Positions 36,871 to 43,514 of a stretch of DNA of 64,000 nucleotides are shown in pieces (position 1 is the first letter of the stretch; every line of letters starts with the position of its first letter). A program made the position numbers and the translations under genes. This DNA comes from a virus. The stretch is taken from IMG/VR virus record IMGVR_UViG_3300020385_000005, positions 97,782 to 161,781 of that record. One strand, given 5' to 3'. The notes below the pieces were generated by a model that was not told the origin of the DNA, ran no database searches, and saw only the letters and a list, made by a program, of their open reading frames with translations.

Positions 36871-37113
36871 TTAAAAAAAGTAATTCCGGACCATAAGTGT
36901 AATGTTGACTAACAATCCGCACAGCATTGCAGCTATTACTGCAACTATTGACTTTGATATACCTGTCAGAAGGAAGAAAGAAATAATAACTGATAAACAA
37001 TCAGTAAGAAATGGATTTCTTAATAAGAGTTGTTTAATTTTAGTAGGGAAATGCAAAAAGGAAAAAACAAAAGATATGTAAGAGATAACTCCTAGTATTA
37101 TTCCATTTTCCAT
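36871..37113 (-). CDS. Small membrane protein
   Basis: 80 residues, three likely membrane helices (about 5-20, 40-56 and 57-77; FLLTGISKSIVAVIAAM). It is Ile/Val/Leu-rich with few charges. Size and topology are holin-like, but there is no neighbouring lysin, so this is only a possibility. Confidence 0.5.
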   Translation of the reverse strand: MENGIILGVISYISFVFSFLHFPTKIKQLLLRNPFLTDCLSVIISFFLLTGISKSIVAVIAAMLCGLLVNITLMVRNYFF

Positions 37114-37122
37114 AATAGCTCC

Positions 37123-37473
37123 TTACCACCAACCCCCTAGGCGTGCATTTAGTTTGGCATATGTAGAAAACATGCGTGAAAGCATCTTAATCTCATCATT
37201 ATGCAAATATTCACTCCAACGGCCTGGTGCTTTAGATTTTTTTTCAATAAAATCATTAAGCTTTTTTGCTATTTGTTGTATCTCTTCCGAAGAGATCTCT
37301 TCTTTATAAAGAGAAACGCTAAATTCATGTTCGAAAAATGGTGAATAAATCTTTCCTCTAAAAGATTCAGCGCCATTTTCAGAAAACAATCCTCCACATA
37401 ATTCAAGAGGTGGATCGAATTGAGGGTGGATCTCATTACCTTCTGGCATAAGCCAGTAACTGTCTAATCCCAT
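37123..37473 (-). CDS. Hypothetical protein
   Basis: 116 residues. It begins MGLDSYWLMPEG and has a helical C-terminal half with several Trp (GGWW at the end). No known domain recognised. It is 10 bases from the next gene upstream in the same operon. Confidence 0.5.
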   Translation of the reverse strand: MGLDSYWLMPEGNEIHPQFDPPLELCGGLFSENGAESFRGKIYSPFFEHEFSVSLYKEEISSEEIQQIAKKLNDFIEKKSKAPGRWSEYLHNDEIKMLSRMFSTYAKLNARLGGWW

Positions 37474-37482
37474 GGTTATTCC

Positions 37483-38037
37483 TTAATTAGATGTGAATTT
37501 CATCTCTACAGAGAGTGACAATCCAATTTGTTCAAAAATTTTTCTTAAGTCTAGAAGCGTGTCTACGCGTTGTTTCCAAAATGTTTTTACAATTTTAGCT
37601 GCACGTTCTGCAGAGACAGTGTTAACAAGGTAAGATTCTGCCATTTTTTCAATTACAGATGCAGCTGGGCGTTTAGCGCCACGTTTAGCGTAATTAGAAA
37701 CTATGACATTGATGATGTCTGCTTTTCGAATAGTATTTCCTCCGCCGATAGTATCGGCCATGGAGCAAGCTACAGAGTAGTAATTCGAAGCAATTTGTAA
37801 GTTAGTGCTCAGCTCTAGCAACAAGTCTCTGAATAGAACTATAGTTAGTTGATTATTAGGAGGTATTGCTATCATCAAACTAGTGGCCCAATCATAAAGA
37901 GTTTTATCGTAAAAGACAAAATCCTTCACAAAGGCCTGAGTTATTTGAGTATAAAGCTCAGCACCCTCTTGAAGGGACTGGATTATGTCTTCAGCAGTAG
38001 CTTCAGGTATCTCTTCTACTATGGGTGTGTTAGTCAT
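37483..38037 (-). CDS. Hypothetical helical protein
   Basis: 184 residues, mostly alpha-helical with heptad-like stretches and a moderately acidic N-terminus (EEIPEATAEDII). Lys and Arg cluster near KRGAKRPAASV. No motif points to a function. It is in the operon with the SpoVG-like gene. Confidence 0.5.
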   Translation of the reverse strand: MTNTPIVEEIPEATAEDIIQSLQEGAELYTQITQAFVKDFVFYDKTLYDWATSLMIAIPPNNQLTIVLFRDLLLELSTNLQIASNYYSVACSMADTIGGGNTIRKADIINVIVSNYAKRGAKRPAASVIEKMAESYLVNTVSAERAAKIVKTFWKQRVDTLLDLRKIFEQIGLSLSVEMKFTSN

Positions 38038-38040
38038 GAA

Positions 38041-38460
38041 TCAATAACCCCACAGAGGTTTACGATCTCTAGGAGGATTAGAAGTCGACTTAGTAGTAGT
38101 GGTAGAAGATTTAGCGTTCACTGCCGCTGTTGCGGCTCGACTAGCATTAGAATGATTGGTTGAAGATTTGGAATTAGAAGCAGAATTATATGCATTAATG
38201 ATAGATGCTTTTAGTTCTTCTGCAAAAGTAGAGCCTTCTTCGCCTTTGAAGCGTACGTCATCAAAATATTTTTCGATTGAAACTCCGTCTTCCATAACGG
38301 TGCCTTTATGAGAGGGTACTGAAACGAATAAACCTTTTGAACCGTCGATAACCTTGAAGCCTTCGAGGTCTAGAATGTCATCAATAGTAACCGTAGCAAA
38401 GGCTTTGAGTTTACTGTTAGGATTTGTTAAAGGGCGAATTTGAATAGAATATGAAAACAT
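38041..38460 (-). CDS. SpoVG-like nucleic-acid-binding protein
   Basis: 139 residues. Residues 1-85 follow SpoVG: SIQIRPL, then a LKAFATVTID strand, GFKVIDGSKGLFVSVPS (the family's hallmark I-x-V-I-D-G-x-x-G-L-F-V-x-x-P-S), and a helical end. SpoVG proteins bind DNA and RNA and regulate gene expression in Gram-positives and spirochaetes. The last 50 residues are a Ser/Thr/Asn-rich, low-complexity tail with a basic end (RDRKPLW), an unusual addition. Confidence 0.75.
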   Translation of the reverse strand: MFSYSIQIRPLTNPNSKLKAFATVTIDDILDLEGFKVIDGSKGLFVSVPSHKGTVMEDGVSIEKYFDDVRFKGEEGSTFAEELKASIINAYNSASNSKSSTNHSNASRAATAAVNAKSSTTTTKSTSNPPRDRKPLWGY

Positions 38461-38736
38461 TTATTTTTCTTTCTTATCTTTGTTATTAATTATTACTTCA
38501 TTTTGATTTAAGAATATTTTATAGTAGTAGCCTGCCATAAAATATATTGAAAAAAGCTGTGTTAAATTAGCTTCTAACAAGTTTGTTTTTACAGTTTTTG
38601 TTATTACTTTTATAAAAGCATCGATATCTTTTAGATTTTCGTTATGCTCTTCGACGAAACATTGCTTTAAGATGAGCTGAAAAAGTTCCTCTGTAGTAAC
38701 ATTGAGAGAACCTTCTTCAGTTTTTATTTCAAACAT
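38461..38736 (-). CDS. Hypothetical acidic helical protein
   Basis: 91 residues, helical; an acidic N-terminal segment (EIKTEEGSLNVTTEEL) and a hydrophobic C-terminal helix (FSIYFMAGYYYKIFL) are visible. It overlaps the Whirly-like gene by 8 bases and the SpoVG-like start follows directly, so it belongs to this operon. No family recognised. Confidence 0.5.
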   Translation of the reverse strand: MFEIKTEEGSLNVTTEELFQLILKQCFVEEHNENLKDIDAFIKVITKTVKTNLLEANLTQLFSIYFMAGYYYKIFLNQNEVIINNKDKKEK

Positions 38737-39166
38737 TACTCCAGCCTAAAATAATAGGAAGCGCACTGCTAAAGAGTCTGCCTAAAACGTTAAACTCTCC
38801 AGCTGTTAAGCTGACTGTAACGCGATTATCGCCCACATTGAGTGACATCATAAAAGTGCCTTCATATTTACCTTCGCCATGATTGAAGATCAACTTTTTA
38901 TTAGTAGAGTCGTTTACATGGAAGAAAGATCCCCACCCTTGTTTATTAGGGTCATCGAAAAACATGCAAAGATCATTGATACCAAAAGCAAATGTTACTT
39001 TTTGGTTTCGCCAATCATAGCTTTTTTCTCCTTGAGAAGGGGCCATTTCTAAAAGAACAGCACCAACTTTATTAATTCGTCCGTTTTCATCTCTTCGTGG
39101 AGGTAGTACGGTAAATTGAGCGGCGCCGCTTTTTTTGTAAATATTAAAACTTGAAGGATATGTCAT
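38729..39166 (-). CDS. Whirly-fold single-stranded-DNA-binding protein
   Basis: 145 residues, matching the plant Whirly proteins along nearly the whole domain: an IYKKSGAAQFTV first strand (Whirly IYKGKAALTV), then a MAPSQGEKSYDW segment (plant APSAGVRQYDW), an FFHV and a C-terminal SLTAGEFNVLGRLF helix then LPIILGW (plant I-T-x-A-E-F-x-V-L then LP-x-LIGW). Whirly proteins bind ssDNA as tetramers and protect organelle genomes. A phage homolog would be a second ssDNA-binding protein beside the SSB at 49163. The fold assignment is by motif recall only. Confidence 0.7.
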   Translation of the reverse strand: MTYPSSFNIYKKSGAAQFTVLPPRRDENGRINKVGAVLLEMAPSQGEKSYDWRNQKVTFAFGINDLCMFFDDPNKQGWGSFFHVNDSTNKKLIFNHGEGKYEGTFMMSLNVGDNRVTVSLTAGEFNVLGRLFSSALPIILGWSNV

Positions 39167-40047
39167 TTTTTGTCCTTATTTAATTCTTTATCTATATTGT
39201 AGATGAGGTCAGGAATGCGACCTCGATATTGTTTTTTTAAATGTATCGTTGCTGTAAATTCTGAATCTTTGAATGTTTCAGAATTGAAAAGTGTATAAAG
39301 ACCAGTTTCTTTGTATTTGCAACCTGAATCAATTTGATTAGGATCTCCACAGAGGATAATTTTACTATTTTCTCCTATGCGAGATAGCACGGTTTTCAAT
39401 TCGTGCCAAGATAAATTTTGAACTTCATCTAGAATGAAAGTGCAATTTTCAAAAGTACAACCTCTAGTGAATTCTACTGGCATAAATTCAATATGTTTTT
39501 TGTGAAGCATAGTTTCAAGATAATCTCGTCCTGAAGAGCCTAGCATCTTATTAAGTATAATCTCAAAGCTACCAATATACGGAGCATATTTGTCTTGGAC
39601 GTCTCCAGGAACAGGTCCGAAAACTTGGTTTTCATGAGTACTCACTAGATGAGTTGGCTTACATAAATAGATTTTCTTTTTATCTTTAAAATAATCAGTT
39701 AAAGCTTTCGCTAATGCTATAGTTGTTTTTCCTGTTCCTGCAGCGCCTAAAGCGGCGATAACAGACATGGATTCTTCTTGAAGGAGATTAAAGTATATTG
39801 TTTGGTACAAGTCTTTAGGTCCGAAACCATTGAGAGTTTTACCTTTCCAAGAGTCTATAACTTTTACTTTTCCTTCAATTTGAATAACAACTGCTTTTTT
39901 ATTTGATGAGCTTAAAACAAAACAGAATTCTCCTGAAGATAATTGTAGTTTGTCAGCAAAATTTTGATCAAGAATGTTGCTAACGTACATGTCTTCAAAA
40001 ATATCATCTGGTACGATTATTTCTTTAACAGTATTTTTTGAACTCAT
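39163..40047 (-). CDS. phoH: PhoH-family ATPase
   Basis: 294 residues. Walker A GAAGTGKTT (101-109), Walker B ILDEVQNL, then an arginine-containing KIILCGDPNQ motif, as in the helicase-like PhoH/RNA-binding ATPases. The N-terminal 80 residues form an extra domain. PhoH is common in marine phages; its role (RNA or DNA remodelling, perhaps phosphate stress) is not established. It overlaps the Whirly gene by 4 bases; both may act on nucleic acid. Confidence 0.85.
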   Translation of the reverse strand: MSSKNTVKEIIVPDDIFEDMYVSNILDQNFADKLQLSSGEFCFVLSSSNKKAVVIQIEGKVKVIDSWKGKTLNGFGPKDLYQTIYFNLLQEESMSVIAALGAAGTGKTTIALAKALTDYFKDKKKIYLCKPTHLVSTHENQVFGPVPGDVQDKYAPYIGSFEIILNKMLGSSGRDYLETMLHKKHIEFMPVEFTRGCTFENCTFILDEVQNLSWHELKTVLSRIGENSKIILCGDPNQIDSGCKYKETGLYTLFNSETFKDSEFTATIHLKKQYRGRIPDLIYNIDKELNKDKK

Positions 40048-40228
40048 AAAAATTTTCCCTATATTAGAATAGATTTAATTAATCTTAGCTAGATAGATTT
40101 GATATTAGCAATGGGGTAGCTTAGATACCATCTAGAGGCTAGAATCTAATGCGGAATGAATTTAAAGAGGTGTCGATAGTCTTTTTAATATGAGTTGAAA
40201 TTACAAAGCAGGTATAATAATATGCAGA

Positions 40229-40525
40229 TTATCTTTTAGATGGATTGTTTCCGCGACCACCGCCAGAAGGTCTTCCTGTTTGAGAAGGGCCATTGGCAGG
40301 AGTACTCTTACTATTACCTTTGACACTGCCTGTGGCGAAGATTTCTGCATTTTCAGGAATCAAAGTGTCAGAATAAGTAACAGGAGCTACACCTGCACCG
40401 TTAATGATCATGTCTCTTCCATGAAGATTTTCTTGGGAAACCAAATCTGCAAGTGTCATATTTGCATTGAGAGTTAATTGACGAGCACCAGGGCCAGGGA
40501 TTACAATAAGTGTGATATTGTTCAT
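40229..40525 (-). CDS. Ubiquitin-like protein precursor 1 with C-terminal tail
   Basis: 98 residues. Residues 1-70 are a beta-grasp (ThiS/MoaD/ubiquitin-like) domain: NNITLIVIPG strand, a TLADLVSQ helix, GRDMIINGAG strand and turn, ending EIFATGSVKG. It aligns residue for residue with Ubl 2 (41184-41399). The final G70 is where a ubiquitin-like protein exposes its C-terminal glycine. Here 28 extra residues follow (Ser/Pro/Gly/Arg-rich), so it looks like a precursor needing cleavage, presumably by the JAMM protease at 42400. Conjugation targets are unknown. Confidence 0.72.
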   Translation of the reverse strand: MNNITLIVIPGPGARQLTLNANMTLADLVSQENLHGRDMIINGAGVAPVTYSDTLIPENAEIFATGSVKGNSKSTPANGPSQTGRPSGGGRGNNPSKR

Positions 40526-40532
40526 TTTTTCC

Positions 40533-40826
40533 TTATATATTTTCTTGCTTAAAGAAGAGGTATGAAAGCTCTTCTTGTTGTTTTACTATAACACATCCAG
40601 CGCATTTTGGGCGCATTTTAAAAGGCGTATTAGTATTAATATAATCTAAAGCTTCTTGTTTAGAAGCAAAGGGTTGAGTGTTGACGATCTTGTATCTTTT
40701 AAGATCTAAAAAAGGAGATTGAATTTGAAATTCTTCAAACCAACCTAATTCTGTTTCTATTAAGGTGGTAAAAGCATCTTTGGCTCCATTTCCTTCATAG
40801 GTTCGATATTCTAACTGATCAATCAT
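40533..40826 (-). CDS. Ubl-linked protein X2 (CAGCVIV family)
   Basis: 97 residues. Similar in plan to X1 at 40847-41182: a helix with Ala/Glu pattern, a strand with Gln/Pro, then KCAGCVIVKQ near the end (X1 has PAGCIRL), giving one conserved Cys-Val/Ile segment. It sits between X1 and Ubl 1. Its family is unknown to me; context suggests it belongs to the Ubl pathway, possibly a substrate adaptor. Confidence 0.45.
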   Translation of the reverse strand: MIDQLEYRTYEGNGAKDAFTTLIETELGWFEEFQIQSPFLDLKRYKIVNTQPFASKQEALDYINTNTPFKMRPKCAGCVIVKQQEELSYLFFKQENI

Positions 40827-40846
40827 TAGGTTCCTTCATTAAGGAT

Positions 40847-41182
40847 TTATTCTGAAGCCCAACCGAAAAATAAAAATTCGAATGAACTTGGTTTGTTTTT
40901 GTCTTGGTTCCAGCCAATTTGACGAGCAGGTGAGTCTAAACGGATGCATCCAGCAGGACCCCATTTATTAGAGTACTCAGTGTCTCTGAGAGAGTTTGCT
41001 AAAGCATAAGCTTTTTCTCGAGAAAGAGGTTCGGAAGAAGCTATTGTGAAGCTGTGCTTTTCAGCAATAGTACCTGTATAACCGCCGTGACCATGCATAT
41101 ATCGGGCTTCTTTTTGAGCTGCAAAGAAAGCTTCTTCTGCAGTTTTCCCTCGAGAAGTTTCATAAAAAGTTGTAGCACCCAT
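40847..41182 (-). CDS. Ubl-linked protein X1 (HGHGGYTGTIAEK family)
   Basis: 111 residues starting one base after the Ubl 2 stop. It has an amphipathic TAEEAFFAAQKEARY helix, HGHGGYTGTIAEK, a strand, then PAGCIRL. I recall the HGHGGYTGTIAEK motif in small phage and bacterial proteins of unknown role. The one-base spacing to Ubl 2 makes co-translation likely. X1 and X2 look like distant paralogs, paralleling the duplicated Ubl. Confidence 0.5.
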   Translation of the reverse strand: MGATTFYETSRGKTAEEAFFAAQKEARYMHGHGGYTGTIAEKHSFTIASSEPLSREKAYALANSLRDTEYSNKWGPAGCIRLDSPARQIGWNQDKNKPSSFEFLFFGWASE

Positions 41183-41183
41183 A

Positions 41184-41399
41184 TTAATTGCCTTTTACAC
41201 TGCCAGTAGCAAAGACTTCAGCGTTTTGAGGAATTGTAGTAGACTCCCATGCTGAAGGAGCAATACCTGCACCGTTAATAATAATGTCACGGCCATGTAA
41301 ATTTTCTTGGCAAACAAGGTTAGCAACAGTATCATTGGAGTTGATTGAAATTTGACGAGCGCCAGAACCAGGGATGATAATTAAAGTGATGTTATTCAT
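41184..41399 (-). CDS. Ubiquitin-like protein 2
   Basis: 71 residues from the ATG at 41399; the longer frame would run into a terminator hairpin. Same beta-grasp domain as Ubl 1 (NNITLIIIPG, TVANLV, GRDIIINGAG, EVFATGSVKG), but it ends one residue after the glycine (KG then Asn71). One residue to trim is unlike classical ready-made ubiquitin-like proteins. A ThiF/E1 (41679), JAMM protease (42400) and an E2-like domain (43515) follow upstream. Confidence 0.75.
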   Translation of the reverse strand: MNNITLIIIPGSGARQISINSNDTVANLVCQENLHGRDIIINGAGIAPSAWESTTIPQNAEVFATGSVKGN

Positions 41400-41424
41400 T
41401 TTTTTTCCTTTTTGGAACATAAAA

Positions 41425-41446
41425 AAAGGGAGCAAAAGCTCCCTTT
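41425..41446 (-). terminator. Intrinsic terminator between E1 operon and Ubl operon
   Basis: Minus strand: a perfect 9-base-pair stem (41446-41438 with 41433-41425), a TTTT loop and a run of Ts to 41421. It ends the transcript of the NTase-E2-JAMM-E1-Hc1 genes, so Ubl 2, X1, X2 and Ubl 1 need read-through or their own promoter. Confidence 0.85.
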
Positions 41447-41490
41447 GTAAAAGTGTAAATAGTAAATTGTGTTATAAGATTTAAAATATG

Positions 41491-41679
41491 TTACTTGCTT
41501 TTGCGGGAATTTCTTTCCGCTTGAACTTGTTGACGCAAAGATTGAAGTTCAGCTTTAACTTCTTGAGCAGCGGCACGTACACGTCTCCCAGCAGCATCAT
41601 TTCCGCTATCAAACTTTTCAGCATCAGATAACGTTTCAGTAAGAATGTCTACTAGTTGTTGTAGTTTTTGTTTTGTCAT
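41491..41679 (-). CDS. Histone-H1-like (Hc1-type) DNA-binding peptide
   Basis: 62 residues, helical and charged: LQQLVDILTETLSDAEKFD, then a GNDAAGRRVRAAAQEVKAEL core that matches the Hc1/histone-H1-like G-N-x-A-A-G-x-R-V-R motif of bacterial small basic proteins, ending SRKSK. Such proteins bind and compact DNA. It directly follows E1 in one transcript and precedes the terminator, so it may be an early target or structural partner. Confidence 0.6.
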   Translation of the reverse strand: MTKQKLQQLVDILTETLSDAEKFDSGNDAAGRRVRAAAQEVKAELQSLRQQVQAERNSRKSK

Positions 41680-42416
41680 TAATTTCCTCCCGGGGTGTAA
41701 ATTGACAATGGAAAGTTTACATTTGAAGGCAAGGAGAATACTTGCTTTCTATTGATGTTATATTGTTGTTGATGTCGATCCTGTGCTGCAAAAGCACATA
41801 TTGTGTGTACAATAGAGGAAGCGACAATACAAGTCAATGTTGTTATGATTCGTGCATTGCAGGCACTTTCTGTTACTTCGTCATCAGTTTTTAAAGTAGC
41901 TAAATATTCATGAATTTGAGAAGGTCGAGAAGGATCAAGAATGTTAATTTCGGCATGTTCGAAACCCATTCTAGATTCGAAAATAAGATCAACTAATAAA
42001 TGAGACTCTAGTCCTTCGATAATATCTTGACGTGCAGATAGAGAATCAACAGCTACAAAAACAAAATCCTCTACAAGATGTTGATGTTCTGCAGATGTAT
42101 AAAATTCATTATAAGTCTCTACAATTACTTGAGGATTGAATATTTTAAGTGACTGCTTGAACGCATCTACCTTATTCATACCAACTTGATTTATTGTATA
42201 GATTTGATTTGGTAGATTATGAGTCTCTACAATATCAGCATCCCAAACACGAAAATGTTGCCAGCCCATTTTGGCTGCTAAATAACCAACCCAACTGCCA
42301 GTAGCACCAACACCTATGATGTTTAGAACTTTATCTTGAGAGTCTTCTGGGCCAAAAAAAGCTCCATGTCTTAAAAAAGAGACATTATGAGCTATAGGAT
42401 TAGATTCTTCCGTCAT
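41679..42416 (-). CDS. E1/ThiF-type ubiquitin-activating enzyme
   Basis: 245 residues, a single Rossmann ThiF domain. Motifs: nucleotide loop IIGVGATGSW (33-42), WDADIVETHNLPNQ (58-71), NKVDAFK (81-87), AVDSLSAR (122-129) and a candidate catalytic Cys186 in TESACNAR. It adenylates the Ubl C-terminal glycine and passes it as a thioester. The protein ends YTPGGN. It overlaps the JAMM gene by 17 bases and the Hc1-like gene by 1, so the three are coupled. Activity is inferred from motifs. Confidence 0.8.
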   Translation of the reverse strand: MTEESNPIAHNVSFLRHGAFFGPEDSQDKVLNIIGVGATGSWVGYLAAKMGWQHFRVWDADIVETHNLPNQIYTINQVGMNKVDAFKQSLKIFNPQVIVETYNEFYTSAEHQHLVEDFVFVAVDSLSARQDIIEGLESHLLVDLIFESRMGFEHAEINILDPSRPSQIHEYLATLKTDDEVTESACNARIITTLTCIVASSIVHTICAFAAQDRHQQQYNINRKQVFSLPSNVNFPLSIYTPGGN

Positions 42417-43512
42417 GAGTAATGTACTCCTTGCATTCTTTTCTAGTTTCTAAATCTACAATCTCAAGTGTAGATTTAGCAGCATCATAAACATTACGTA
42501 TAGTGACATCCTTATCAGTTACAAGGCTTTGAAAAAGCGTGAAAACGTGTTCTTCAGAAGAGATCTTTCTGTTGAATGCCTCTTCCAAGAAGATCTCTGG
42601 AATCTTTTTTTGTTTGCCGCATAAGAAGTAAGTGAAAAAGACTATTTCACGATCATCTAAACTTCTCCCCAATGAGTCATACAGTTTAAGAAGAGCGTTG
42701 GTGTTCATTTTGTACTTTTTATTGAATTGGTTAACAGGAAGTTCATAAGCATTGTAAGCAGCAAAAGCTTCTTCGAGGATGCTAACAATTATAGTTTCAT
42801 TAATATCTTCATCATCTTGACCAAAGAGAAAATCATTGCTTGCTCCGTAAGAATAGGAGTTGTTGCTGTTGGAGTTGCCCCAAGACTTAGATTTTTTAAA
42901 TGGTTTTACACCAAATAGTTTTGGTTTGGGTTTTTTGAATTTAGTTTTGGCTGCTTGATGAATATAATCAAAATCATAATCATTAACGATATGTATGGGG
43001 ACGCCTTCATGAATGGTGGCTCTATCAGGATCATACACTCGACTGTAAAATTGATCTTTTTTATTAAAAATCAACATTATTTGCCAGAGTTTTTGGCCTT
43101 GCTCAATTGACAAACCTATAAAAGAATTGAATTGAAGATCATCTTGGCCGCTAGGATTAGGTGACATATTAACGTGACTGTGACACCAACAAGTCATAGC
43201 CGTTAATTTTTGATTAACAATTTCTTGGTTTGCATAATCGCTTTGTAAATCTCTATAAAAATCCATCATCATAGCCGAAGTTGTATCTACTTGCGCTGCT
43301 GATGTGTTTTGAGTTGGAATATAGAGTTTTTCTGATAAAAGAAGATGAACTTCGTTAGGGGATTGCTTATACACGATGGGCTCAACGGTATGAAACCATT
43401 GCGCTTCTTGTGGTGCGAGTTTAACAATTTCTTTAATTGCAGACAAACCTTTATGAGTGATAGAAATTATAGGTATATTATTTAAAATATGATAATTTGT
43501 AATAGATTTCAT
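42400..43512 (-). CDS. JAMM/JAB metalloprotease (deubiquitinase-like)
   Basis: 370 residues. The JAMM zinc motif is complete: Glu36 (PQEAQWF) and HSH-x7-S-x2-D (His111, His113, Ser121, Asp124, in CWCHSHVNMSPNPSGQDD). Residues about 185-225 are a basic, Ser/Asn-rich linker, and the last 130 residues form an extra helical domain with no known match. It would cut Ubl precursors or remove Ubl from targets. It is coupled to the E1 and lies 2 bases after the E2-containing protein. Confidence 0.82.
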   Translation of the reverse strand: MKSITNYHILNNIPIISITHKGLSAIKEIVKLAPQEAQWFHTVEPIVYKQSPNEVHLLLSEKLYIPTQNTSAAQVDTTSAMMMDFYRDLQSDYANQEIVNQKLTAMTCWCHSHVNMSPNPSGQDDLQFNSFIGLSIEQGQKLWQIMLIFNKKDQFYSRVYDPDRATIHEGVPIHIVNDYDFDYIHQAAKTKFKKPKPKLFGVKPFKKSKSWGNSNSNNSYSYGASNDFLFGQDDEDINETIIVSILEEAFAAYNAYELPVNQFNKKYKMNTNALLKLYDSLGRSLDDREIVFFTYFLCGKQKKIPEIFLEEAFNRKISSEEHVFTLFQSLVTDKDVTIRNVYDAAKSTLEIVDLETRKECKEYITHDGRI

Positions 43513-43514
43513 TT

